Assembly: GCA_016721185.1 (NCBI GenBank)
Contig: JADKIP010000012.1
Coordinates: 434,001 to 498,000, forward strand
Direction of reading: 5' to 3'
Source of the DNA: Candidatus Dechloromonas phosphorivorans
GTDB taxonomy: Bacteria; Pseudomonadota; Gammaproteobacteria; Burkholderiales; Rhodocyclaceae
Length of the DNA stretch: 64,000 nucleotides
The notes below the pieces were generated by a model that did no database searches, was not told the DNA's origin, and saw nothing but the letters and a program-made list of their open reading frames with translations. A program made the translations under genes and the position numbers. Positions 45,211 through 53,432 of the stretch are shown here, one piece after another (the stretch's first letter is position 1; each line of letters starts with the position of its first letter).

Positions 45211-45476
45211 GCTGCGCTCACGCCTCGCGGAAACCGTGCCAGGCGGGCATTGCTTGCCTTGGCGGTGCGGACGACCTTGGAACTGTCGTCCGCCTTGGCC
45301 TGGTCTTCCATCCACTGCGCTACCAGGTCACTACGAAAGCGCACACAGCGCGAAGACAAGGCCACCGGGGCGGGAAAAGTGCCGGCCTTGATACGGCTTC
45401 GAATTGGTGTTTTTGATAGCCCGACCAGCTCGCACACTTGCGGGTAATCGAGATATTTGAAGGCTGCTGTTTGCAT
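45207..45476 (-). CDS. AlpA-family regulator
   Basis: An 89-residue protein whose first 60 residues are an AlpA/excisionase winged HTH: FKYLDYPQVCELVGLSKTPIRSRIKAGTFPAPVALSSRCVRFRSDLVAQWMEDQ. AlpA proteins activate excision or early genes in P4- and PICI-type satellites. ATG 45476 has AAGGAG fourteen to nine bases upstream; the ATG at 45482 is too close. It is the first gene left of the hypothetical protein and integrase. Confidence 0.8.
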   Translation of the reverse strand: MQTAAFKYLDYPQVCELVGLSKTPIRSRIKAGTFPAPVALSSRCVRFRSDLVAQWMEDQAKADDSSKVVRTAKASNARLARFPRGVSAA

Positions 45477-45566
45477 CGCCATTGCTCCTTAAAGCGCCTT
45501 TCAGCGCGGTGTGAACAATGTAGCGATGCAATCAGGGGGTTAAAACCCGTCTGCAATGCACGCCGT

Positions 45567-45587
45567 GCAGGGTGCTATGCACCCTGC
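45567..45587. terminator. Hairpin at the 3' end of the pre-AlpA gene
   Basis: GCAGGGTGC-TAT-GCACCCTGC, a perfect 9-bp stem with TTTTT on its right side. It overlaps the stop codon of the leftward gene 45575-46138. The T tract lies on the plus strand, so it would terminate rightward (antisense) transcripts; on the leftward strand it could slow polymerase or protect the mRNA end. Confidence 0.45.
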
Positions 45588-46138
45588 TTTTTCCGGTATT
45601 CACGAATCGTATCGGCAACTTTTCGATGACTGAAAACCATACCATCCATCCCTAGAATTTCATCAGCCAATTTATCAGCCGACTTCGACGTCCATCCTTC
45701 GACTGCCTGTGCTTTGGAAATAACCAGTTGTTCAGTATTGGCAATTTTATTAGCCCGTCCTTTTCCGCCCGGTCGACGGCTTTCGCGGAAATGGATCGCT
45801 TGCCCAATCGCTCCAGACGCTACGCCAACAGCATGGGCAAAACCACAAGCGTCCTTAACGCTGGGATTTTCAATACCAGACGTAAATAGATCGGCATACG
45901 CTGCATAGCCAATTTCGACCATTGCCATGTAGTCGCGCTTCTTAAATCCCCGGCGTACTCTTTCCAGCTCGGGAAGCCAGTCGTTCGGGAATTCCAGCTC
46001 CAGGCCGAGTGGTAAATTAACTACTGACAGAACGGCCATCTGGAATGCCTCTGTGTATTCAAAATTAAAGTACTTTTGAAAGCTATCTGCCAGCAAACCA
46101 CGTAGTTCAGATAGCTGTTCTTTGATCTCTTCGTTCAT
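45575..46138 (-). CDS. Satellite protein of unknown function beside integrase
   Basis: A 187-residue protein from MNEEIKEQLSELRGLLADS (AGGTGATG before it). Unrecognised. It has GFAHAVGVASGAIGQAIHFRESRRPGGKGRANKI in the middle and a C-terminal SHRKVADTIREYRKKQGA that could be a DNA-contacting helix. It starts 12 bases after the integrase stop, so both share a transcript. Other satellites hold a regulator or helper-interference gene at this place. Confidence 0.5.
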   Translation of the reverse strand: MNEEIKEQLSELRGLLADSFQKYFNFEYTEAFQMAVLSVVNLPLGLELEFPNDWLPELERVRRGFKKRDYMAMVEIGYAAYADLFTSGIENPSVKDACGFAHAVGVASGAIGQAIHFRESRRPGGKGRANKIANTEQLVISKAQAVEGWTSKSADKLADEILGMDGMVFSHRKVADTIREYRKKQGA

Positions 46139-46149
46139 TTCATCACCTA

Positions 46150-47409
46150 TCAGGCCGTTTTCATCTGAATGACCATAGCCCCGCGCTTCGCCTGGTCGAG
46201 TTCGTCGGCATACCACTGCGCCAGCTTGGCGCGTTCGGCGTAGTGGGTGGCTCTGGCATAGGCGGCGATGGTGGCGGTCTTCTTCCCGTGCGCCAGGGCG
46301 GCTTCCATGACTTCAAATGACCACTTACCAGACTCTTCGGCGTAGGTTCTGAAGGTTGCCCGAAAGCCGTGGGCGTCGACCAGATCGTGACCAGCAACCA
46401 CGCGGATTGCTTTGAGCAAGCCCATATCGGTGAATACCCCCGCCTTTGATCCACGTTGCCCAGGGAATAGGTATTCCCGTTCGCCAGTCAGCAACTGCAA
46501 CTCTTTGAGCATGCCTACCGTCTGCACCGACAAAGGGACGCAGTGTTCCTTTCGGCTTTTCATCCGTTCGGCGGGAATCGTCCATTTTGCCGCTTCAAGA
46601 TCAAACTCAACCCAGCGGGCCTCTCTCGATTCGCCAGGCCGGGTGCCCGTCGTCATCAACAGCTTGATGCAGCTCGTCGTTTCAGTCTGCAATCGCCCAG
46701 CGTCAAGGCGATGCAGAAAACCATTCATTTCTGCCCAGGGCAAAGCCTTGCGGTTTTGGCCACGATGCTTGGGGAAAATATTGGTCTTGAGTGCCTCGGC
46801 GGGATTGTCGCCAATGTATCGGTCATCCGACTTCGCCAGGTTGAATACCTCTTTGCTGATTCTCAGGGCATCAGCCAGCAAATCCAGCTTGCCGCGGGCC
46901 TCGATTGGCTTCAGGGCGGCTTTCAGAATGGATGAGCTGATTTCTTGAATCGGCAGGTCACCTATCAGGGGAAAAAGACAAGAGCGAAAAATGCTATCGA
47001 TCTTTTTTGCATACTTCGAGGAGATCCCGTCTTTAACCTTCGCCGTCACCAGCTCGGCAGCAATGCTCCTGAAGGTTGCAGCCCGGTCGGCTGCCTGCTT
47101 TATGGCGTCGAGGTTGCGCTCTACGGTCGGGTTCTTGCCCGCCCGCGATTGAGCCTTGATGGCATCACGCGCCTTACGCGCCGCCGGTAAGCCAACAGCA
47201 GGATATTGACCCAACGAAAGCGCCGATTCTTTGCGCGGCCCCTGGTCGGCAGCGGCAACCGTGAACCGCATTTGCCACTCCTTCGCCCCATGCGGCTTAA
47301 CAACAAGGCGCAGGCCGTCACCATCGGGGAGGATTAGCGCCTTGCCATCGGCACGGGGCTTGGCGTTGCGGCATTCCAGGTCGGTCAGGTAGTTGTTTCC
47401 CTTGCCCAT
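46150..47409 (-). CDS. int: Satellite tyrosine integrase, P4-type with DUF4102 arm domain
   Basis: A 419-residue tyrosine recombinase: N-terminal DUF4102 arm-binding domain (LTDLECRNAKPRADGKALILPDGDGLRLVV), core-binding domain about residues 100-200, catalytic domain with Arg257 (TGTRPGESREARW), His347-x-x-Arg350 (HGFRATFRT), His374 (LAHGKK) and Tyr390 (THYAERAKLAQWY). All catalytic residues are present. It starts 180 bp from the tRNA-Gly att core and should drive integration and excision of the 12.8-kb element. Confidence 0.92.
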   Translation of the reverse strand: MGKGNNYLTDLECRNAKPRADGKALILPDGDGLRLVVKPHGAKEWQMRFTVAAADQGPRKESALSLGQYPAVGLPAARKARDAIKAQSRAGKNPTVERNLDAIKQAADRAATFRSIAAELVTAKVKDGISSKYAKKIDSIFRSCLFPLIGDLPIQEISSSILKAALKPIEARGKLDLLADALRISKEVFNLAKSDDRYIGDNPAEALKTNIFPKHRGQNRKALPWAEMNGFLHRLDAGRLQTETTSCIKLLMTTGTRPGESREARWVEFDLEAAKWTIPAERMKSRKEHCVPLSVQTVGMLKELQLLTGEREYLFPGQRGSKAGVFTDMGLLKAIRVVAGHDLVDAHGFRATFRTYAEESGKWSFEVMEAALAHGKKTATIAAYARATHYAERAKLAQWYADELDQAKRGAMVIQMKTA

Positions 47410-47427
47410 TTTCGCCCTTCCAGAAAA

Positions 47428-47471
47428 GTGTACCCGTTTGGGTTTTTGTGTACCCGTCGGTGTACCCGTTT
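47428..47471 (+). repeat. Satellite integrase arm-type sites, right
   Basis: Three direct repeats: GTGTACCCGTTT (47428-47439), GTGTACCCGTCG (47448-47459) and GTGTACCCGTTT (47460-47471). They lie between the integrase start and the att core and match the pair at 34905-34928 in sequence and orientation. Confidence 0.72.
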
Positions 47472-47582
47472 CAGTTCGGAATTACAAGGCGCTTATAAGT
47501 TCTCAACAGGCGTTAAAAAACCCGGTAAGCCTTGCTGCTACTGGCTTCCGGGTTCTTAAAAGTGCTTTAAAGTTTGTTGTCT

Positions 47583-47656
47583 TGGAGCGGGCGAAGGGAA
47601 TCGAACCCTCGGCTCTTGCTTGGGAAGCAAGGGTATTACCATTATACGACGCCCGC
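47583..47656 (-). tRNA. tRNA-Gly (anticodon CCC)
   Basis: A 74-nt gene with CCA encoded. Acceptor GCGGGCG pairs with CGCCCGC, the anticodon stem CTTGC/GCAAG closes loop TTCCCAA, so the anticodon is CCC, and the T arm holds GGTTCGATTCC. The 3' end faces the satellite. Its last 16 bases before the acceptor end are copied at the distal att site, so the gene remains complete after integration. Confidence 0.95.
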
Positions 47657-47674
47657 TCTGGGCTCAAGGTCAGC

Positions 47675-47704
47675 ATTCTAAGCGCAGAACGCCTCCCGGT
47701 TCAA
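47675..47704 (-). promoter_or_regulatory. tRNA-Gly promoter
   Basis: Leftward -35 TTGAAC (47699-47704) and -10 TAGAAT (47675-47680) with an 18-base spacer, about 18 bases before the tRNA 5' end. It overlaps the 3' end of the flavin reductase gene. Confidence 0.6.
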
Positions 47705-48201
47705 TCTTCCTGAAGGTCAGCCAGCTTCCGGTATTGGCCGGCGTGAAAAAGAAGCGGTGCCAAAGCCGGGGTTTCAGCGAAACGCTCGACCCGGCCGATG
47801 AAAATGGTGTGGTCGCCGCCAGCGTGGGCGGTTTCGTTGGCGACTTCGAAGGTCGCGCAGCAACCGGAGAATACCGGCGCACCGCCAACACCGGGCTGCC
47901 AGGGCAGGCCGACAAAACGGTCGATTGGCCAAGTGGCGAAGCGGTTGGAGATGTCCTGCTGATCAACCGCCAGAATATTGATGGCGTGATGGCTGGCCCG
48001 GCGGAAAGCTTCAAGATTGTGCGAGGAGTTGTCGAGACACCACAAGACCAGCGCCGGTTCGAGCGAAACGGCGGAGAAGGAATTGACGGTCAGCCCGATC
48101 GGGTGCCCATCCGGGTCTATAGCCGTAACAATGGCGATGCCGGTGGCAAAGCGCCCGAGGGCGTTACGTAGATCACGGCTATCGGTTTGGGCTTGGGTCA
48201 T
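47701..48201 (-). CDS. Flavin reductase-like FMN-binding protein
   Basis: A 166-residue flavin reductase domain protein. LRNALGRFATGIAIVTAIDPDGHPIGLTVNSFSAVSLEPALVLWCLDN is the classic FMN-binding N-terminus, and GGDHTIFIGRVERF the conserved His motif of HpaC/NADH:FMN oxidoreductases. It probably supplies reduced flavin to a monooxygenase; no partner is adjacent. It is divergent from mutY. Confidence 0.85.
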   Translation of the reverse strand: MTQAQTDSRDLRNALGRFATGIAIVTAIDPDGHPIGLTVNSFSAVSLEPALVLWCLDNSSHNLEAFRRASHHAINILAVDQQDISNRFATWPIDRFVGLPWQPGVGGAPVFSGCCATFEVANETAHAGGDHTIFIGRVERFAETPALAPLLFHAGQYRKLADLQED

Positions 48202-48265
48202 CAGGGTTTGATTTGCGTCAAAAGGCCGTATTATCGGCGCTCCCGCAGCCCACGTCGAGGCAGAT

Positions 48266-49303
48266 TTGGCTATTGATCATCCATTTACCGAACGTCTGAT
48301 TGCCTGGCAAAAAGTTGCCGGTCGCCACCACCTGCCCTGGCAAAAGACCCGTGACCCTTACCGGATATGGCTTTCGGAGATCATGCTGCAACAGACGCAG
48401 GTTGCGACGGTGATCCCTTATTACCAGCGTTTTCTCGATAGTTTCCCTGATGTGATGGCGCTGGCCGAGGCGCCCATAGAGGCGGTTATCGAACATTGGG
48501 CCGGTTTGGGTTACTACGCCCGAGCCCGCAATCTGCACCGCTGTGCCCAGCAGATTGCTGCGGTGCACGCGGGAAATTTCCCGAATTCCACTGAGCAGTT
48601 GATTGAACTGGCCGGCATCGGCCGCTCGACGGCGGCGGCGATTTCGGCTTTTGCCTTCGGTGAACGAGCGGCGATTCTGGATGGCAACGTAAAACGGGTG
48701 CTCTGCCGCCAGTTCGGCGCTGAGGGATTTCCGGGCGCTACGGCGGTCGACCGCAGTCTTTGGACACTGGCTGAAAGCCTGCTGCCCGCCAGTGACATCG
48801 AAGCCTATACGCAGGGCCTGATGGACCTTGGCGCCACGCCTGGCACCCGCAGCCGGCCGCGCTGTGCGGATTGTCCGGTGAGCGCCGACTGTGTTGCCCG
48901 GCGTGATGGCCGGCAGAGCGAGTTGCCGGCCAGCCGTCCCCGGCCGGCGGTGCCGGAACGATCCGCCACTTTTGTTCTGATTTTGCATGACGGGCGGCTA
49001 CTGCTTGAACGCCGGCCACCGAGTGGCATCTGGGGTGGTTTGCTGGTGCCACCGGAGGGTGAGGTCAACCAGGTGCTCGCCAACCTCGGATTGAACACCG
49101 TAAGCCAGCGCTCACTACCGCCGTTAAAGCATGCATTTACTCACTTTCGCCTGACCTTGCAGCCGGTTTTGTGTGCCCTGGAAACAAGCTCGGCCGTCGC
49201 TGAAAGCGGCATGTTGTGGGTCGATCTGGACAAAGCGGCCGAGGCCGGTGTTCCGACCCCAATCCGCAAACTGATCAGGCAGGTTGCCAGCGCAAGGGAC
49301 TGA
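48266..49303 (+). CDS. mutY: A/G-specific adenine glycosylase MutY, Fe-S cysteine replaced
   Basis: A 345-residue MutY removing adenine opposite 8-oxoguanine. Catalytic Glu38 (SEIMLQQTQV) and Asp139 (ILDGNVKRVL) and the HhH (LAGIGRSTAAAISAF) are present, with the C-terminal NUDIX-like domain (RRPPSGIWGGL). The Fe-S loop reads G193-x6-C200-x2-C203-x5-C209: the first ligand is glycine instead of cysteine. The start appears to be TTG 48266 with GAGG eight bases upstream; no ATG is suitably placed. Its 3' end overlaps the convergent HD-GYP gene by 29 bases. Confidence 0.92.
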   Translation: MAIDHPFTERLIAWQKVAGRHHLPWQKTRDPYRIWLSEIMLQQTQVATVIPYYQRFLDSFPDVMALAEAPIEAVIEHWAGLGYYARARNLHRCAQQIAAVHAGNFPNSTEQLIELAGIGRSTAAAISAFAFGERAAILDGNVKRVLCRQFGAEGFPGATAVDRSLWTLAESLLPASDIEAYTQGLMDLGATPGTRSRPRCADCPVSADCVARRDGRQSELPASRPRPAVPERSATFVLILHDGRLLLERRPPSGIWGGLLVPPEGEVNQVLANLGLNTVSQRSLPPLKHAFTHFRLTLQPVLCALETSSAVAESGMLWVDLDKAAEAGVPTPIRKLIRQVASARD

Positions 49304-50486
49304 GCTCCCAACGCTCAAATGTTTCAGCACGGACGATCTGGCCATAGTGATTACCCACTTTCCGCGCCAGGTCTATCCGCACGGGCGTCACATACTGGCG
49401 GCGCGACGCATGGTAGATAACGCGGACGACCGGACTGAGCAAAATATCGTGATTGACTTCCTCGACCACGGCCAAATGACCGCTTTCCAGCATGACCAGG
49501 GTGCCGACCGGATAGACCCCAACCGTCCTGACGAAGGCCGCGATCAAGGCCGGGTCAAACTGGGTGCCGCCCTGGTCATAAAGCTGGCGCAGAGCTAGCG
49601 AGGGTGAGATGGCAGGCCGATAAGGGCGATCGGAAGTCATCGCATCGTAACTATCGACAATCGCCGCCATTCGGCCAGCCACGGAAATTTCATCGCCCGC
49701 CATTCGGTAGGGATAACCGCAGCCATTAAAGCGTTCGTGGTGTTCAAGCACCACGGCAACCGAGGTTTCCGCGAGGCGCGAGCTTGCTTCCAGCACCGCC
49801 AGGCCTTCTTCGACATGGCTCTGGACAAGGGTGTATTCCGATTTGGAAAGCATGCCGGGCTTGGTGATCAGCTTGGCATCAATCGCCGACTGGCCAATAT
49901 CCTTGAGCAGCGTGCCGAGCGCCAGCTTTTCGAGTTCCGGCTGCGGCATATCCTGTTGCCGGCCAAGCGCAATAATCAGCGCCGCAGTGGCCACCGCATG
50001 TTCGGTCGCATAGGCACCCATCTGCTTGAGGCGGGCCAGCGGTGCCAGCGCATCCGGGTTACGCAAGACCGATTCGATCATCTTGCCAACCACCGGCTCC
50101 AGACGTGCCGCGTCGACCTTGCGCCCGCCCCGGGCGGCCAGCATCAGATCAATCACGGTACCGCTCGCCTCATTGATCAGCCGACCGGCCCGACGGCGCT
50201 CCTCGCCCAGCGATACCTGACGCGGCAGGGCCTTGATACGCTCGGCCAGAGAGATGAATTTGCGCTCAACCTCGTTGATGCGGGCAAGCGGCGACGGCGG
50301 CAAATCGATACCTCGATTGGTATCGATACTGACGTTGGCAATCCCTTCCGCCACCAGCTCGCGCACGTGCGCTTCGTTGCGAATTTCAAAGCGCTGACGC
50401 CAGAGGGAATGATCCAGCCAGTTTTTGTGCAGGTCCACGACATACATGCCAGGCAAAAGCTCGCTGACGGGAATCTGGCGGATCAC
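49275..50486 (-). CDS. DUF3391-HD-GYP domain protein with altered HD motif
   Basis: A 403-residue protein: N-terminal DUF3391 (MIRQIPVSELLPGMYVVDLHKNWLDH), then an HD-GYP domain, then a short beta-rich tail. HD-GYP domains hydrolyse cyclic-di-GMP. His163, HHE (249-251) and GYP (257-259) are present, but the HD pair reads K195-D196 (LLKDIGQ rather than LLHDIGK), losing a metal ligand and the conserved lysine. It may be a c-di-GMP sensor without phosphodiesterase activity. It lies 14 bases downstream of the coiled-coil gene on the same strand. Confidence 0.85.
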   Translation of the reverse strand: MIRQIPVSELLPGMYVVDLHKNWLDHSLWRQRFEIRNEAHVRELVAEGIANVSIDTNRGIDLPPSPLARINEVERKFISLAERIKALPRQVSLGEERRRAGRLINEASGTVIDLMLAARGGRKVDAARLEPVVGKMIESVLRNPDALAPLARLKQMGAYATEHAVATAALIIALGRQQDMPQPELEKLALGTLLKDIGQSAIDAKLITKPGMLSKSEYTLVQSHVEEGLAVLEASSRLAETSVAVVLEHHERFNGCGYPYRMAGDEISVAGRMAAIVDSYDAMTSDRPYRPAISPSLALRQLYDQGGTQFDPALIAAFVRTVGVYPVGTLVMLESGHLAVVEEVNHDILLSPVVRVIYHASRRQYVTPVRIDLARKVGNHYGQIVRAETFERWELSPLRWQPA

Positions 50487-50500
50487 GTCGCTGAACCAGC

Positions 50501-51127
50501 TTACTTTGGCGGCATTGCAGACTCGGCAGAACGCCGGGCGGCTTCGTTCATTTTTTCTGCCACTTTGGCATCGTGCGCTTCCTGCCTTTTGCGATATTTC
50601 TCGGCATCAGCAGCCTTGCGCTGGCTCCCCTCCTCTGCCTTTCTCGCCTTGTTGGCCTGCGCTTCGGCAGCTCTTTCAGCAGCAGCCTCACGTTCAGCCT
50701 TGACTTCAGCTTCGCGTACCTCAAGCTCAGCCTCACGCACCGGTGCTACCTCGGCAGCACGCTGATCCTTATCGATCCGTTGTTCTTTTTTGACCGCCCG
50801 CTCCAGCAACTTGGCTTCGGTTTCCAGACGCCGGGCTTCCTTGGCGGCCACAACATGCTCTCTACGGGCATCGCGCTGACAGGCATTCACCAGAAATTTT
50901 CTGTAACAGGCGGTATTTTTCGCCTCGAGAACCTCGTCAGCTGCCGACCGCACCGCCTTGCCCTCCGCCTGCAAAACCGCCGCCTGATCCAGACGCTGCT
51001 GCCAGTCCGCCAATTGTTCGGGAGTCGGGCCACTTTCGCCAGCCAGTGCGGGCACATTGAGTGCGAACAGCGCAATCAGCAGAAAAGCCACGGAGCGTGA
51101 CCGGTGGTTCATGGGTCGATGTTTCAT
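50501..51127 (-). CDS. Exported coiled-coil protein of unknown function
   Basis: A 208-residue protein with signal peptide (SVAFLLIALFALNVPALA, cleavage near residue 30) and a long charged coiled coil of Ala/Glu/Arg/Lys (residues 90-200, e.g. EVREAEVKAEREAAAERAAEAQANKARKAEEG). Two cysteines (TACYRKFLVNACQRD) could form a disulfide. Not recognised. An ATG at 51112 (MNHRS) is an alternative start. It is probably co-transcribed with the HD-GYP gene. Confidence 0.6.
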   Translation of the reverse strand: MKHRPMNHRSRSVAFLLIALFALNVPALAGESGPTPEQLADWQQRLDQAAVLQAEGKAVRSAADEVLEAKNTACYRKFLVNACQRDARREHVVAAKEARRLETEAKLLERAVKKEQRIDKDQRAAEVAPVREAELEVREAEVKAEREAAAERAAEAQANKARKAEEGSQRKAADAEKYRKRQEAHDAKVAEKMNEAARRSAESAMPPK

Positions 51128-51261
51128 GGGTCGAAATTCTCGATACTCGAAATACGCTACAAAACCTTGAAGGCACCCACCAAGCTAGCGGCCGGGATAG
51201 CGCCAAATCTGCCTGATGATGCAAAAGATTTTAGCAGGCCGCCGCTATAATTCGCCCCCTC

Positions 51262-53196
51262 ATGATCGCCCTCCGCCAAGTCACCTTCGCCCGCGTCGGC
51301 CACCCCCTGGTTATCGACGCCTCCGTTCAACTGCACACCGGCTGGAAGGTCGGCGTCGTCGGCGCCAACGGCTGCGGCAAATCCAGCCTGTTTGCGCTGC
51401 TCTCCGGCGAACTGCACGCCGAATCGGGCGACGTCGAATTGCCGGCCAGCTGGCACATCGCCCGCGTTGCCCAGGAAACGCCGGCCCTGCCCGACAGCGC
51501 CCTCGATTTTGTGCTCGATGGCGATGTCGAACTGCGCCGCGTCGAACGCGAGCTGATCGAAGCCGAAGCGCGCAATGACGGCGAAGCCATCGGCCACCTG
51601 CATGATCGCTACGGCGAAATCGGCGGTTACTCGGCCAAGGCCCGCGTCGCCGAAGTGCTACACGGCCTGGGCTTTACCGACGCCGATTTTCAGCGCTCAG
51701 TTTCTGAATTTTCCGGCGGCTGGCGGGTGCGTCTCAATCTGGCCCGCGCCCTCTCCTGCCGCGCCGATTTGCTGCTGCTCGACGAACCAACCAACCACCT
51801 CGACCTCGATGCGGTGTTCTGGCTGGAAACCTGGCTGAAAAACACCCCGGCGACGCTGCTGCTGATTTCACACGACCGCGATTTCCTCGACGCCGTGGTC
51901 GGCCAGATTCTCGCCATCGACCTCCAGCGCCTGTCACTGACCACCGGCGGCTATTCCGACTACGAACGGGCCCGCGCCGCCCGGCTGGCCACGCAGCAAT
52001 CGGCCTATGAAGCGCAGCAGCGGGAAGTGGCGCACCTCAACAGCTTCATCAACCGCTTCCGCGCCCAGGCCACCAAGGCCCGTCAGGCGCAAAGTCGGAT
52101 CAAGATGCTAGAGCGCATGGAAACGGTCGCCGCCGCCCACGTCGATTCACCCTTCCATTTCGCCTTCGGCAAACCGAGCGCCCTGCCCGACCCGCTGTTG
52201 AGCATTGAAAAAGCCTCCGCTGGTTACGTTGACCGCAGCATTCTCGACAACATCACGATGACCCTGCGCCCAGGCTGCCGCATCGGCCTACTCGGCCGCA
52301 ACGGCGCTGGCAAATCGACGCTGATCAAGCTGCTGGCCGGTGCCATCGAACAGCAAGGCGGCCAACGCAAGGAAGCCAAGGCGCTCAACATCGGCTACTT
52401 CGCCCAGCACCAGCTCGAACAGCTGCGCCCCGACGAATCGCCGCTGCAACATCTGGCCCGCCTCGAACCGACCACGCCGGAACAGGAACTGCGCGACTAC
52501 CTCGGCGGCTTCGATTTCCGCGGCGACATGGCCAGCCGCGCCATCGAACCCTTCTCCGGCGGCGAAAAATCGCGCCTGGCGCTCGCCCTGTTGATTCACA
52601 CCAAGCCCAATTTGCTGCTGCTTGACGAGCCGACCAACCACCTCGACCTCGAAATGCGCGAAGCGCTGACTTTCGCGCTGCAGGATTACGAAGGCGGCAT
52701 GGTCTTCGTCTCGCACGACCGCCACCTGCTACGCACCTGCGCCGATGAACTGCTACTGGTCGCCGACGGCAAGGCCACCGAATTCGATGGCGACCTCGAC
52801 GACTACGCCGCCTGGCTCGCCAGCCAGCGCAACGCCGAAAGATCGCCGGAACCGGAAGTCGCCGCCGAGAAAACCGGACGCCTACAACAACGCGCCGACG
52901 CCAAAGCCAACCGTCAGGCTTTATTGGCCCAACGGCGGCCTTTGCTCAAGGAAATCGAGCAGCTGGAGCGGAAGCTGGCCAAGTGGAATGAAGAAAAGGC
53001 GGCGCTGGATGCCCAGTTTGCAGACCCCGCGTTCTATGCTGCGACCACAGAAACAACGGCTGGCCCTAGGGTCGACCGGGTAAAAAGCGAAGAAATGCAT
53101 CGCCAGGCGGGTTTGCTCGGCGAGCAGATCGATGAGGCAGAGATGCGCTGGCTGGAAGTGCATGAGGCGTTGGAAGGCTTGCCTGCGGTTGATTAG
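51262..53196 (+). CDS. ABC-F family ATPase (YheS/Uup type)
   Basis: A 644-residue soluble protein with two ABC domains: Walker A GANGCGKSSLFALLSG and GRNGAGKSTLIKLLAG, signatures FSGGWRVRLNLAR and FSGGEKSRLALA, Walker B LLLLDEPTNHLDLD twice. A P-tIM-type linker (YEAQQREVAHLNSFINRFRAQATKARQAQSRIKMLERM) joins them. The C-terminal coiled coil is of the YheS/Uup kind. ABC-F proteins act on ribosomes. Length is normal for YheS. Confidence 0.9.
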   Translation: MIALRQVTFARVGHPLVIDASVQLHTGWKVGVVGANGCGKSSLFALLSGELHAESGDVELPASWHIARVAQETPALPDSALDFVLDGDVELRRVERELIEAEARNDGEAIGHLHDRYGEIGGYSAKARVAEVLHGLGFTDADFQRSVSEFSGGWRVRLNLARALSCRADLLLLDEPTNHLDLDAVFWLETWLKNTPATLLLISHDRDFLDAVVGQILAIDLQRLSLTTGGYSDYERARAARLATQQSAYEAQQREVAHLNSFINRFRAQATKARQAQSRIKMLERMETVAAAHVDSPFHFAFGKPSALPDPLLSIEKASAGYVDRSILDNITMTLRPGCRIGLLGRNGAGKSTLIKLLAGAIEQQGGQRKEAKALNIGYFAQHQLEQLRPDESPLQHLARLEPTTPEQELRDYLGGFDFRGDMASRAIEPFSGGEKSRLALALLIHTKPNLLLLDEPTNHLDLEMREALTFALQDYEGGMVFVSHDRHLLRTCADELLLVADGKATEFDGDLDDYAAWLASQRNAERSPEPEVAAEKTGRLQQRADAKANRQALLAQRRPLLKEIEQLERKLAKWNEEKAALDAQFADPAFYAATTETTAGPRVDRVKSEEMHRQAGLLGEQIDEAEMRWLEVHEALEGLPAVD

Positions 53197-53432
53197 GCTG
53201 TTGCGCTATTTGCGCGACTTCCCTTGATTGAGCTTGGGTTTCCGCCTTGGTGGCGGAAAACACGACTAAACGAAGCCAGGAACACCTCCCATCCCCACCC
53301 TCCCCTTGTCCCAAGGGATACCGTCCCTGCGGGACAAAAAGGGAGGGGAAACTGGCACCCCACAATCCCCCGAAAACCAAACCTCATAAGGTAAAATCGC
53401 CCCTTTCCGAATACGCCCGCTGGAGCCAAACC
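53197..53432. repeat. Intergenic hairpin and GC-rich inverted repeat
   Basis: Holds TTTCCGCC-TTGGT-GGCGGAAA (53239-53259), an 8-bp stem after the ABC-F gene. A larger imperfect inverted repeat follows: CCCTCCCCTTGTCCC (53298-53312) against GGGACAAAAAGGGAGGGG (53331-53348). This looks like a dispersed intergenic repeat family; copy number cannot be judged from this window. Confidence 0.5.

Larger units (their letters stand above)
34836..47605 (-). mobile_element. 12.8-kb phage satellite integrated in tRNA-Gly
   Basis: The element is bounded by a 16-bp direct repeat GGCGAAGGGAATCGAA at 34836-34851 and 47590-47605. The right copy lies in the T-arm and acceptor end of tRNA-Gly. All genes run leftward: integrase, AlpA, small ORFs, Toprim, DUF3987, late genes with capsid and protease. 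Integrase arm-like repeats lie just inside both ends. No frameshifts are visible, in contrast to the ICE to its left. Portal, large terminase, tail and lysis genes are absent, so it must depend on a helper phage if it packages at all. Confidence 0.85.

Noticed and set aside
34836..47605. Degraded complete prophage
   Set aside because: All genes are intact and tightly packed from att to att, with AlpA and a primase module typical of satellites. Missing functions leave no remnants between genes.
47393..47713. 106-codon ORF spanning the tRNA-Gly
   Set aside because: It reads antisense through the tRNA and att site. The apparent protein (LERAKGIEPSALAWEARVLPLYDARSG) is the well-known false translation of a tRNA-Gly gene.
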